64,000 nt of DNA. It comes from Sulfurimonas sp. (GTDB lineage: Bacteria > Campylobacterota > Campylobacteria > Campylobacterales > Sulfurimonadaceae). Below the pieces are notes generated by a model that ran no database searches, was not told the DNA's origin, and saw only the letters and a program-made list of their open reading frames with translations. The position numbers were made by a program, and so were the translations under genes. Location of the stretch: contig NZ_JBFHGL010000011.1 in NCBI RefSeq assembly GCF_041583195.1, forward strand, positions 37,018-101,017, read 5' to 3'. This document shows, one piece after another, positions 8,620 through 17,065 of this stretch; the stretch's first letter is position 1, and every line of letters starts with the position of its first letter.

Positions 8620-9114
8620 ATGGTAAGAAAAAATTTAAAGAAAATATCAAAAAGCGAAAAAATAAAAGAGTTTATAAAAAAATATAAAGTCCCATCGGAA
8701 TACCTATCTACAAATAGAAAAATGGTAGTTCGAGGAGTAACTTTAGGTATTTTTATAGCCTTTATACCTATGCCTATGCAGATGGCTGCCGTGCTCGCTT
8801 TTATGCCATTTTTCAAGTTTAACGTACCACTCGGGCTTGCTATGTGCTGGCTCTCAAACCCTTTTACTATGCCGCCAATGTATTATATGGAATATTTAAC
8901 CGGTAGTTTTTTCTTAGGTATTAAGCCTGAGCCTGTTGAATTAACAGTTGATTGGTTTATGAATAATCTAGACAATATTTTTATACCTCTATATACAGGC
9001 ACACTTTTTTATTCTGTCGTAGGTTCATCTTTGGCTTTTTGGCTGGTAAATCATTTTTGGAAGGGTTCAGTTCACAAAGACAGAAAACTTCATCGCGACG
9101 ATAGAAAAAGCTAA
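8620..9114 (+). CDS. DUF2062 family membrane protein
   Basis: This is a 164-residue protein. A Lys-rich start is followed by the DUF2062 pattern: RGVTLGIFIAFIPMPMQM, a second hydrophobic segment with CWLSNPFTMPPMYY, and a C-terminal membrane helix. The N-P-T-P and G-x-F-x-P motifs are characteristic. The family is widespread and small, membrane-bound and without a proven function. It shares the tetranucleotide CTAA at its stop with the convergent lgt gene. The family call is firm; the role is unknown. Confidence 0.88.
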   Translation: MVRKNLKKISKSEKIKEFIKKYKVPSEYLSTNRKMVVRGVTLGIFIAFIPMPMQMAAVLAFMPFFKFNVPLGLAMCWLSNPFTMPPMYYMEYLTGSFFLGIKPEPVELTVDWFMNNLDNIFIPLYTGTLFYSVVGSSLAFWLVNHFWKGSVHKDRKLHRDDRKS

Positions 9115-9938
9115 ACTTTTAAACTCTTTTTATAAAAATAGACCCAAGCCGCCATTGAGAAAGCCACCATTGAAAGGCTCATTAACTGTCCTTGAGTTAC
9201 AGTGTTACAACACAGGTATCCAATCTGAACATCAGGTGCGCGCCAGAACTCTGCAATAGCACGGAATAGCCCGTATGCAGCTCCATAAACCAAGATAAGT
9301 TCACCTGAGTATTTTTGATATTTTCTATATCCGTATACTACAAAGAATACTAATATTCCCTCTAAAAATGCTTCATAAAGCTGTGAAGGATGACGAAGAA
9401 CTCCATCTACGTAAATTCCCCAGCTTACATCTGTTTCACGCCCTACAAGCTCTTGATTTAAAAAGTTTCCTATACGACCAAATGTAAAAGCTAACGGCAC
9501 AGAGATAGCCACAAGATCCATTATACGGCCAAACGGCTCTTTATGCTTTTTAGTGAAAAGATACGATCCTATAAAGAAACCTATAATCGCACCGTGATAA
9601 CTCATACCACGAATACCTACAAAATCTCCGTTTTGGTCAAAAGGGTTAAAAATCTGCCAAGGGTGTGTTAAATAATAAACCGTTTGTGTATCATAAAATA
9701 GAATATATCCAAGTCTGGCACCCAAAATAATACCTATCTCAATATAGATAAAATAGATATCTAACTGCCCCTCTTTAAACTCTAAATTATCTTTTTTTAT
9801 AAAATATTTTCCAATATAAAGTGCAGTTACCAAAGCCAGAACATACATCATCCCATACCAGTGTACAGGGAAAGAAAATACGTGAAATGCTATTGGATCA
9901 AAGTTCTCGTATATATGGTTCCAGCTATTGTTAGGCAT
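9111..9938 (-). CDS. lgt: Prolipoprotein diacylglyceryl transferase
   Basis: This is a 275-residue, seven-helix inner-membrane enzyme that transfers diacylglyceryl from phosphatidylglycerol to the lipobox cysteine of prolipoproteins. It shows the Lgt signature around GRIGNFLNQELVGR, upstream MSYHGAIIG with the conserved HG, and RHPSQLYEA. The length is normal for the family. It overlaps the Fe-S protein gene upstream by one base, so the two are probably cotranscribed. It would modify the ankyrin lipoproteins seen elsewhere in the window. Confidence 0.96.
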   Translation of the reverse strand: MPNNSWNHIYENFDPIAFHVFSFPVHWYGMMYVLALVTALYIGKYFIKKDNLEFKEGQLDIYFIYIEIGIILGARLGYILFYDTQTVYYLTHPWQIFNPFDQNGDFVGIRGMSYHGAIIGFFIGSYLFTKKHKEPFGRIMDLVAISVPLAFTFGRIGNFLNQELVGRETDVSWGIYVDGVLRHPSQLYEAFLEGILVFFVVYGYRKYQKYSGELILVYGAAYGLFRAIAEFWRAPDVQIGYLCCNTVTQGQLMSLSMVAFSMAAWVYFYKKSLKV

Positions 9939-11224
9939 TACTTTTTAAGTGCCTCAGCTATAAGCTCTATAGGGTTTTTAAACACAACATTCTCCACTCC
10001 GCTTACATTCATAGAGTTGTTGATCTGCATACGACAAGCTGAACACTCAGCACTCACAACCTCTGCACCTGTTTTTGCTATCATCGCAGCTTTTGGTTTT
10101 CCTGCAGCTTCTGCAAAGTGATACTTTTCAGTCTGCATAGTTACACCGCCAAAACCACAACAAAGGTTCGGATCACTCATCTCTACAATAGAGTAGTTTT
10201 TGCTTATCAAGTTTCTTGGCTCTTGATATACACCCTGCATCTTTTTAGCATGACAAGGGTCATGGTAAGTTACGATGTTAGGCATCTTTTTCTTAGATGC
10301 TAATAGCTCGCTTAATTGTGTATGATGCTCTAGCCACTCTGTCGCCATAAATATTTTATCTTTTATCTTTTTAGCGCGTTCTAACCACTCAGGCTGATCA
10401 TGAAAAAAGTGCTCATAATCGATCTTAAGCATAGCAGAACAAGTAGCTTCTGGAACTATGATAGCCTCTATATCATCACCGAACTTTTCAAAGTACTCTA
10501 TATTGTGTTTAGCATTGCTGTCAACCGTATCAAAATCACCTGTAAAGTATGCAGGTGCCGCACAACACTTTTGATCTTTTGCCAAAAAGGCATCTATTTC
10601 TAAAGTCTCTAAGATCTCTAAAAGTGATTCACCTACTTTTTTATAGTTGTAGTTACCTAAACACCCTATAAATACTGCTACTTTTCTTTTTCCGCCGTTA
10701 TCTATGTTTTCCTCATGCGAATTTAAAAAAGATTTTTTCATTAACGATGGCAGTAATCTGTCAGCTTTTACCATCGGTATGAATGAGCGAGGACTCATAG
10801 AATCGATCTCTGCTTTAATTTTAAATCCGCATGTTTGAAAAACATACCCTAGTTTAAAAGCAAGATCATTTAACCAGCGGTGGCGAAGAAGTAAGAAGAA
10901 AAGTTTTTTATACCAAGCGATTCCAAACTTTTGCGCTATATCTGCACGGGCTTGTTCTATAACCATATCTGTCGGAAGAGATTTTGGACAAACATCTGTA
11001 CAAGCTGTACATAAAAAACATGATTCAAATATATCTTTTGCATTTTTATCAAGTTCTAAATCACCGCGTTTATATGCACCAAGTAGATCAATAAAACCAC
11101 GTGGAGATGTGACCTCGTCGGCATTTACATTATGAATAGTACAAACAGGTATACATTTACCACATTTAACACAGTCGTTACTTGTAGCAGTAAAGTCAAA
11201 AATCTCTTCTAGTTTTTTAGTCAT
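9938..11224 (-). CDS. GlpC/GlcF-like (Fe-S)-binding oxidoreductase subunit
   Basis: This is a 428-residue soluble protein. Two ferredoxin-type [4Fe-4S] motifs (CVKCGKCIPVC and CFLCTACTDVCP) open it. Two CCG domains follow, with KCCAAP and NLCCGFGG cysteine clusters typical of heterodisulfide reductase-type electron carriers. Homologues are called GlpC, GlcF or LutA. Here there is no adjacent FAD dehydrogenase, so the electron donor is unknown. The pairing with hemN upstream matches HP0665/HP0666 of H. pylori, which hints at a link to anaerobic haem metabolism or a shared redox need. Two bases separate it from hemN. Confidence 0.9.
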   Translation of the reverse strand: MTKKLEEIFDFTATSNDCVKCGKCIPVCTIHNVNADEVTSPRGFIDLLGAYKRGDLELDKNAKDIFESCFLCTACTDVCPKSLPTDMVIEQARADIAQKFGIAWYKKLFFLLLRHRWLNDLAFKLGYVFQTCGFKIKAEIDSMSPRSFIPMVKADRLLPSLMKKSFLNSHEENIDNGGKRKVAVFIGCLGNYNYKKVGESLLEILETLEIDAFLAKDQKCCAAPAYFTGDFDTVDSNAKHNIEYFEKFGDDIEAIIVPEATCSAMLKIDYEHFFHDQPEWLERAKKIKDKIFMATEWLEHHTQLSELLASKKKMPNIVTYHDPCHAKKMQGVYQEPRNLISKNYSIVEMSDPNLCCGFGGVTMQTEKYHFAEAAGKPKAAMIAKTGAEVVSAECSACRMQINNSMNVSGVENVVFKNPIELIAEALKK

Positions 11225-11226
11225 TT

Positions 11227-12594
11227 TTATACCGTTTTAGAAAATGTCTTTTTATTTGCAGCGTGTTTTTTCATGTAAGCATCAAAAGGCATACAAATAT
11301 TTCTGATCAGAAGTGTACCTGTATGGCTACACTCGATTTTACTATCACTTATACTAAGCAACTCTTCATCTGCAAACGGTTTAAGAGCCTCGATTGCATC
11401 TGCAAAATAAGTGTTAAAATCTACATCAAACTTTTCATTAAATCTGTTTATATCAAGTTTGAAGTTACTCATAAGCTCCATAATCACATACTGACGTATA
11501 AGATCATCTTCACTTAGAACTACACCGCGTTCAAAAGGAAGTTTACCTGCATCGATCGCCGCTTCGTAAAGCTTCATATCTTTAAAGTTTTGATTGTAAG
11601 AATCAATGCCCTCACCGATAGATGTAAGTCCAACACCTATTAGATCAGCTCCGCCTTTAGTTGTATAACCTTGGAAATTTCTGTGAAGCTCACCCTTCTC
11701 AATAGCTTTGAAAAGCTCATCTTCAGGTTTTGCGAAGTGATCCATACCAACCATTTTATATCCATGTGAAGTTAAGTAATCAATAGTGTATTTCATGATC
11801 TCTAACTTCTCATCTGGACGTGGCAGCGTAGTCTCATCTATTTTACGCATAGTCTTTTTCATCCAAGGAACGTGTGCGTAGTTAAATACTGCAAATCTAT
11901 CTGGATCAAGGCTAAGTGAAAGCTCCAGAGTCTCTTTAAAAGTCTCTAAAGACTGGAATGGAAGTCCGTAGATAAGATCAACATTTACAGAGATCATGTT
12001 GTACTTTCTAGCCAGATCCATTGCGGCTTTTGTAATGTCGTAAGGCTGAACACGGTGAACAGCTACTTGAACTTTTTCGTTAAAATCTTGAATACCAAAA
12101 CTTACACGGTTAAACCCTGCTTCGCTCATCACTTTCATCTGCTCTTCTGTGATGTGGCGAGGATCGATCTCACAACTTATTTCTGCATCTGAGCGAAAAT
12201 TTGGAAATGTTTTTTTGATCTCATCAATGATCTCTTTTAACTGAGGCGCTGAGAAAAATGTAGGAGTACCGCCTCCAAAGTGCATTTGAAGTACGTCGCG
12301 TGAAGTATCTAAATGTTTTGAAAGGATCGCCAACTCACGCTTAATATAATCAACATAGCGTGCCATCTTCTCCTCTTTTGAAGTAAAGACTACGTTACAT
12401 CCACAGAAGTAACAAGCATTTCTACAAAACGGAAGGTGAAAATAAAGACTTAAAGGACGAGACTTGTCTTGAGTTTCAAGTTTTTTAATATATTCATCGT
12501 ACTTATAAGAATCACTAAATTCTAATGCCGTAGGATATGAGGTATATCTTGGTCCAGGTTTTGAGTATTTTATAAATTTTGAAAAGTCTAACAT
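11227..12594 (-). CDS. hemN: Oxygen-independent coproporphyrinogen III oxidase
   Basis: This 455-residue radical SAM enzyme oxidatively decarboxylates coproporphyrinogen III to protoporphyrinogen IX in haem synthesis. The motif FCRNACYFCGC supplies the CxxxCxxC cluster ligands and the extra cysteine typical of true HemN. The N-terminal KYSKPGPRYTSYPTA is diagnostic, as is HFGGGTPTF. The C-terminal HemN domain is complete. This distinguishes it from the haem chaperone HemW, which is shorter. It is probably the first gene of a hemN, Fe-S protein, lgt unit. Confidence 0.96.
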   Translation of the reverse strand: MLDFSKFIKYSKPGPRYTSYPTALEFSDSYKYDEYIKKLETQDKSRPLSLYFHLPFCRNACYFCGCNVVFTSKEEKMARYVDYIKRELAILSKHLDTSRDVLQMHFGGGTPTFFSAPQLKEIIDEIKKTFPNFRSDAEISCEIDPRHITEEQMKVMSEAGFNRVSFGIQDFNEKVQVAVHRVQPYDITKAAMDLARKYNMISVNVDLIYGLPFQSLETFKETLELSLSLDPDRFAVFNYAHVPWMKKTMRKIDETTLPRPDEKLEIMKYTIDYLTSHGYKMVGMDHFAKPEDELFKAIEKGELHRNFQGYTTKGGADLIGVGLTSIGEGIDSYNQNFKDMKLYEAAIDAGKLPFERGVVLSEDDLIRQYVIMELMSNFKLDINRFNEKFDVDFNTYFADAIEALKPFADEELLSISDSKIECSHTGTLLIRNICMPFDAYMKKHAANKKTFSKTV

Positions 12595-12659
12595 CTATTT
12601 ACATCCATATATTATTTAACGCGATTATCCCCAAACTTTATTAACGGTTGGGAAAAACT

Positions 12660-14027
12660 CTATCTTGGCATTCCACCTGGGAAACCACCCATTCCGCCTG
12701 CACCGCCCATTTGACCCATCATATCTTGAAGTTGTTTCATACCGTTTTTACCAGAGAATTTTTTAGCCATTTTACCTGCATTTTTAAACTGTTTGATCAT
12801 ACGGTTGATCTCAACTTGAGTAAGTCCACAACCTCTTGCTATACGCTCTTTACGAGAGTTGTTTAAAAGATCCGGATCTTCTCTCTCTTTTTCAGTCATT
12901 GAGCTAACCATAGCTTTTATGTTTTTAAGCTCGCTTGAGTTTTCTAAATCGAAATCTTTTAAAGCTTTACCCATGTTACCCATACCAGGCATCATAGACA
13001 GAAGTGATTTCATTGAACCCATCTTCTTCATAGCTTCCATCTGCTCTAAAAAGTCGTTGAAGTTAAACTTACCTTTTTTGATCTTTTGTGTAAGTTTTTT
13101 AGCTTGTTTCTCATCGATCACACCTGCAGTTTTCTCAGCAAGACCCTCAACGTCACCAAATCCCATTAAACGGTTAACGATACGCTCAGGCATGAAAACT
13201 TCAAGGTCTTCCATCTTCTCACCGCTACCGATGAAACGTAATGGAACTTCTACTTGACTTGATAATCCAAGAGCTACACCACCTTTAGCATCACCATCGT
13301 ATTTTGAAAGGATAACACCGTCAATTCCGATCTTTTCTTTAAACGTTGTCGCAGTTTTTACAGCATCTTGACCAGTAAGTGAATCAGCTACATAAAAGAT
13401 CTCACTTGGTTTTGCTACTTCTTTAACTGCGTGAAGTTCATCCATAAGCTCATCATCAATAGCTAAACGACCGGCAGTATCTATTAGAACTACATCGTAG
13501 ATCTTAGAGTTTGCATACTCAAGTCCTGCTTTAACAACCTCAACTGGATTTTTTGTAGCTTCATCTTCGTAAAGTTCAACTTCGATCTGAGTAGTTATTT
13601 GACGAAGTTGTTCAACCGCTGCTAAACGCTGTAAATCGGCTGCGATTATAAGAACTTTTTTTTGCTTACCTTTTAGATAAGTAGCTAACTTACCAGTAGT
13701 AGTTGTTTTACCAGAACCTTGAAGACCAGTCATTAGTATAACTGTAGGAGGATTTGGTGCAAAAACAAAACCTTTGTTTCCGCCAACTTCTAAAAGCTCG
13801 TTAAGTGTAATTCTTAGTGCTTCTAAAAACTGATCTTTACCGATCCCTTTTTCTTTTGTTCTTGTCTGAACATTTGCTACTAACTCTTTTACAACTTTAT
13901 GATTCACATCTGCTTTTAAAAGCGACTTTTTAAGCTCGTCAAGTGCTTTTTTAAGTGCTTTGTCGTCATCAAATGTACGAATTTTTTTAATCGCTGCTGT
14001 AAACGAGGATGTCAGTGTATCAAACAT
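12660..14027 (-). CDS. ffh: Signal recognition particle GTPase Ffh (SRP54)
   Basis: This is a 455-residue SRP protein that binds 4.5S RNA and signal sequences and delivers ribosomes to FtsY. The N domain is followed by the G domain with P-loop LQGSGKTTTTGKLA, DTAGRL, SKYDGDAKGG and the SRP insertion box. The M domain is methionine-rich (MPGMGNMG, MEAMKKMGSM) and ends in a Gly/Met tail. The length is normal. No terminator is obvious in the 65-base gap to hemN. Confidence 0.97.
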   Translation of the reverse strand: MFDTLTSSFTAAIKKIRTFDDDKALKKALDELKKSLLKADVNHKVVKELVANVQTRTKEKGIGKDQFLEALRITLNELLEVGGNKGFVFAPNPPTVILMTGLQGSGKTTTTGKLATYLKGKQKKVLIIAADLQRLAAVEQLRQITTQIEVELYEDEATKNPVEVVKAGLEYANSKIYDVVLIDTAGRLAIDDELMDELHAVKEVAKPSEIFYVADSLTGQDAVKTATTFKEKIGIDGVILSKYDGDAKGGVALGLSSQVEVPLRFIGSGEKMEDLEVFMPERIVNRLMGFGDVEGLAEKTAGVIDEKQAKKLTQKIKKGKFNFNDFLEQMEAMKKMGSMKSLLSMMPGMGNMGKALKDFDLENSSELKNIKAMVSSMTEKEREDPDLLNNSRKERIARGCGLTQVEINRMIKQFKNAGKMAKKFSGKNGMKQLQDMMGQMGGAGGMGGFPGGMPR

Positions 14028-14163
14028 AAAAATACCTTCTAAATATCTGTATAATTTTTGTGGATTATATCTAAGTGGTGCTTTATATCTTTTTAATCAA
14101 TTTTTATACTCTTTTAATCTATATAAGACGATAATTATTTTATAGGTTATAGAGGAGTATATT

Positions 14164-14421
14164 ATGAGCAAACATAAAGACAAAATAGCAAAGATTTTTG
14201 AACATCCAATATCTGGAAACATAGATTCTATGAGATTGGTTCATGCACTGGAACATTATGGTGTTGAAGTTGATGAAAGTAAAAAGCATCGTGCACTTTT
14301 ACATTTTAAGGGTAAGGAATATTCTTTAGCTCTTTCACATAGGAATGAATTATCTAAAGACGCTATTGTAGGACTTCGTCATTTTTTAGAAGAAGTTGGT
14401 TTAACACCTGATAACTTATAA
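14164..14421 (+). CDS. Small HicA-like (dsRBD-fold) protein, orphan
   Basis: This 85-residue protein has a strong GAGGAG ribosome-binding site. The pattern IFEHPISGNID, a middle VEVDESKKHRALLHFKGK, then LSKDAIVGLRHFLEEVGLTP follows the layout of HicA-type mRNA interferases in the group whose members begin with FxxPxSGxI. It keeps a histidine (LSHR) where such proteins carry the H-x-P-H-P segment, but the two prolines are missing. No HicB antitoxin gene is adjacent: the flanks are ffh (divergent) and a metallopeptidase (convergent, one-base gap). It is either a domesticated RNA-binding relative or a degenerate toxin. Confidence 0.8.
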   Translation: MSKHKDKIAKIFEHPISGNIDSMRLVHALEHYGVEVDESKKHRALLHFKGKEYSLALSHRNELSKDAIVGLRHFLEEVGLTPDNL

Positions 14422-14422
14422 C

Positions 14423-14938
14423 TTATTTACTCCACTGCTCTATCTTACCGTTTAAGTCCATATGTGTAAGATAAAGTCGAACATCAAACTCCACCTGATG
14501 ATAATCACAGAACATGTGTTCACATAACTTATAAAAAGCCTTGTTATGCTCTTTTTCTTTAAAATGGGCTAACTCATGTACAACTATCATCTGTAAAAAT
14601 TCTTCAGGAGTATTTTTAAACATAGATGCAACTTTGATCTCATTTTTTGCTTTTAGTTTAGCGCCTTGAACACGAGATACAAAATGGTGAGTCCCCAAGG
14701 CATTATGGATTACATTTATCTTCCCATCATACACAGCTTTGCTAAGCGGTGCTGTCTTTTTCATATACTCATTTTTTATATCTTGCACATATGAAAAAAG
14801 TGCTTTGTCGTTTTTGTATGAATGGGCACTAGGGTACTTTTTCAAAAGATATTTATCAAGCTTGTTTGAATCGATCAAAGTATGAACTTGTTGTTGAACA
14901 GATGGCGGGTAATGGTTTAGATATTTTAATTTTTTCAT
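14423..14938 (-). CDS. YgjP/DUF45-type zinc metallopeptidase
   Basis: This 171-residue protein carries a zincin motif HELAHFKEKEHNKAF, i.e. HExxH followed by a third His within EHNK. This is the arrangement of YgjP-like DUF45/WLM family metallopeptidases related to SprT. It has no signal peptide, so it is probably cytoplasmic. The substrate is unknown. Its start overlaps the stop of the DUF188 gene by four bases, indicating translational coupling. Confidence 0.88.
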   Translation of the reverse strand: MKKLKYLNHYPPSVQQQVHTLIDSNKLDKYLLKKYPSAHSYKNDKALFSYVQDIKNEYMKKTAPLSKAVYDGKINVIHNALGTHHFVSRVQGAKLKAKNEIKVASMFKNTPEEFLQMIVVHELAHFKEKEHNKAFYKLCEHMFCDYHQVEFDVRLYLTHMDLNGKIEQWSK

Positions 14939-15387
14939 CTTGTATACTTTGTTAAAAATGCATTTATCTGGTTTGCAAACAGCTCCGCATCTTTAGTTGA
15001 GAATGGTTTAGGTCCCTTAGTTATCTCTCCGCTTTCACGGATCTTCTCCATCAAGTTTCTCATAGCCAAGTACTGTTTTATATTATCCACACTGTAAAGC
15101 TCACCTCTATGGTCTATTGCGTGAGCATTTTTAGTTATAACTCTGTCAGCCAAGGGGATATCGGCAGTTATAACCAAGTCATCCTCTTGTAGCATCTCAA
15201 CTATTTTATTGTCAGCTTCATCAGCTCCCTCATCAACTATCATGTACTCAACAAATTCAGATTTGCCTATGTTGATCTTTTTGTTTGACACTACTATTGT
15301 TTTGATCTTTAAACGCTCAATCTGTTTTAAAAGTATAGGTTTTAGCAAGTTTGGAAAAGCATCTCCGTCTACATATATTTTAAACAT
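14935..15387 (-). CDS. YaiI/YqxD family protein (DUF188)
   Basis: This is a 150-residue protein of the UPF0178/DUF188 family: MFKIYVDGDAFPN at the start, VDEGADEADNKIVEM, DLVITADIPLADRVI and HRGELY are the family blocks. The fold is PIN-like with conserved aspartates (D8, D10 and the TADIPLAD group), which suggests a metal-dependent nuclease, though no activity has been settled for the family. It overlaps the upstream DUF429/GIY-YIG gene by eight bases and the downstream peptidase gene by four. Confidence 0.9.
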   Translation of the reverse strand: MFKIYVDGDAFPNLLKPILLKQIERLKIKTIVVSNKKINIGKSEFVEYMIVDEGADEADNKIVEMLQEDDLVITADIPLADRVITKNAHAIDHRGELYSVDNIKQYLAMRNLMEKIRESGEITKGPKPFSTKDAELFANQINAFLTKYTR

Positions 15388-16345
15388 CTATCAGCTCCAA
15401 CTTCTCTTTGCGGCTTAACTTCTTTATTGCGGCTTCTCTCTTTGTAGCATCCACTCGATCTGCACAGTTCTCATAATACACTAACTCTACCGGTCTTTTA
15501 TTTCTTGTATATTTTGCACCTTTTGCAGAATTATTATGCTCATCCAAACGTCTGGCAAGATCGGTAGCTACACCAGTGTAAAGAGTATCATCTGCACATT
15601 TAAGCATATACACCTTCCACTTACTGATCGGCGTTACAAATGTATCAATCCCTTCAACTTGGTAAAACTTAGCTTCATTTTCCTGACAATAATACATAGC
15701 ATAAGCACATGTAAGAGAGTCCAACATATCTTCATGATCTTTTAGTTTTTTACCCCTAAGATCACTCAAGTCTTGTTTTAAAATCTTATGTGGTGAGAAC
15801 TCTTTTAAAAGGTATTTTTTATAGATCGCTAACTGTTCTTTTATAAAAACTGTATCACGACCTTTTTTTCTTTTGTATGGAAGTATCTCATGGTTATTCC
15901 AAAGCATCGCTATAGTAGAGTGTGTATATACTTCAAAAACTGTCTTCTGAGCTTTATAATCACGTTTAAAATCAAGCTCGCTAAGTTTATCAAATAGTTG
16001 CACGCTTCTAATATCAGGGGAGTATTTTGTAAGTAGTTTTTTATTTGCAGGGAGCATTGAGATCTTGTACTTGGCAAAGTCTTTGTTAAACTCTTTCTCA
16101 ACCAAACGGTTTCCACTCTCATTTGGAACAACAAGCGGTGCGTCTACACCAACGAAGAGTTTATGCTCTTTATATTTTAAAATCTCATCTATGATCTCAT
16201 CTATCGAGTAAAGTAGTTTTATATCTATTATTTTGAGTTTGTTTTTTTGTGGCGTGGCAATGCAGAAACCGCTTGGGTTTTTCTCACCCCAAGCTAAGTC
16301 AATACCTATATAAAAAGACTCTTGTTTACTACTCAAAGTGCACAA
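15380..16345 (-). CDS. DUF429 (RNase H-like) domain fused to a GIY-YIG nuclease
   Basis: This is a 321-residue fusion. Residues ~12-235 match DUF429, with YIGIDLAWGEKNPSG, VGVDAPLVV and DHEDMLDSLTCAYA supplying acidic residues of an RNase H-like fold. From residue 243 a complete GIY-YIG domain of the small YhbQ type follows: VYML, LYTGVATDLARRLDEHN and TKREAAIKKL with the catalytic Tyr, Arg and Glu in place. Two predicted nuclease folds in one chain suggest nucleic-acid repair or degradation. The start overlaps the RluC-like gene by 17 bases. Confidence 0.9.
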   Translation of the reverse strand: MCTLSSKQESFYIGIDLAWGEKNPSGFCIATPQKNKLKIIDIKLLYSIDEIIDEILKYKEHKLFVGVDAPLVVPNESGNRLVEKEFNKDFAKYKISMLPANKKLLTKYSPDIRSVQLFDKLSELDFKRDYKAQKTVFEVYTHSTIAMLWNNHEILPYKRKKGRDTVFIKEQLAIYKKYLLKEFSPHKILKQDLSDLRGKKLKDHEDMLDSLTCAYAMYYCQENEAKFYQVEGIDTFVTPISKWKVYMLKCADDTLYTGVATDLARRLDEHNNSAKGAKYTRNKRPVELVYYENCADRVDATKREAAIKKLSRKEKLELIDV

Positions 16346-17063
16346 ATGCCTTTGGTTCAGGTGCAGTGAATTCCATACCTAAAAGTCTTACTTTATAAGC
16401 ATGAAGCATTACGCGTTTTGAGCGTCTTCCACCGTACTGCTCATCACCGATGATCGGATGATCTACATAACGAAGGTGTGTACGGATCTGGTGTGTACGA
16501 CCGTGATGGATTATACATTTTACTTTAGTCTTTTTTGCACTTACAATATCAGGGAAAAACTCACTTCTTGCAGGTTTTCCTTTGCTAGATACATTAGACT
16601 GTGCACGGTTGTTTTTCTTAGTTGTGAAGATCGGTTTATCAACCTCTATAGGCTCACTCATGATCCCTTCAACCCAAGCAATGTACTCTTTGTAAACATT
16701 GTCTTTTTTAAACTCTTTTATAGCTTTTTGTCTAAACTCTTCGTTTTTAACAAGCATTAAAACACCACTAGTTTCACGATCAAGTCTGTGAAGAAGTTGA
16801 ACATCTTTAAACATACGTTCAATCTCATCAGAGTTTATGTATGGCGGTTTATCAACTACCAGTATGTCATCGTTTTCAAATATGATGTTTGGCTTTTCAA
16901 CCTTTGTTACACGGAAAATCGTTTTATCGTCAATCTCACCGCGGGCGATCATAACTTTCTTGTTTCCTACATATACAAGCCCGCGATCTATCATAGACTT
17001 TGCTACGTTGTTTGAGATTCCCTCTTGAGCTGCTAGGAGCTTATATGCTTTCTCTTTTCCCAT
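16329..17063 (-). CDS. RluC/RluD-type 23S rRNA pseudouridine synthase
   Basis: This 244-residue RluA-family enzyme has an N-terminal S4 RNA-binding domain (AYKLLAAQEGISNNVAKSMIDRGLVYVGNKKV) and the catalytic LLHRLDRETSGVL. GRTHQIRTHLRY is also conserved. It is short for RluC. The block of this gene, waaA, the zinc-ribbon gene and the NIF3-like gene matches HP0956-HP0959 of H. pylori. The exact uridine target cannot be told from sequence. Two bases separate it from waaA upstream. Confidence 0.92.
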   Translation of the reverse strand: MGKEKAYKLLAAQEGISNNVAKSMIDRGLVYVGNKKVMIARGEIDDKTIFRVTKVEKPNIIFENDDILVVDKPPYINSDEIERMFKDVQLLHRLDRETSGVLMLVKNEEFRQKAIKEFKKDNVYKEYIAWVEGIMSEPIEVDKPIFTTKKNNRAQSNVSSKGKPARSEFFPDIVSAKKTKVKCIIHHGRTHQIRTHLRYVDHPIIGDEQYGGRRSKRVMLHAYKVRLLGMEFTAPEPKAFVHFE

Positions 17064-17065
17064 TT

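Noticed and set aside
9938..11224. Assignment as true GlpC of a glycerol-3-phosphate dehydrogenase
   Set aside because: There is no GlpA or GlpB gene nearby, and the family also includes GlcF and LutA. Only the general Fe-S electron-carrier call is safe.
12600..12659. Possible terminator (CCCAA ... TTGGG) after ffh
   Set aside because: The stem is about 5 bp with a long loop, and no T-run follows, so it cannot be defended as a terminator.
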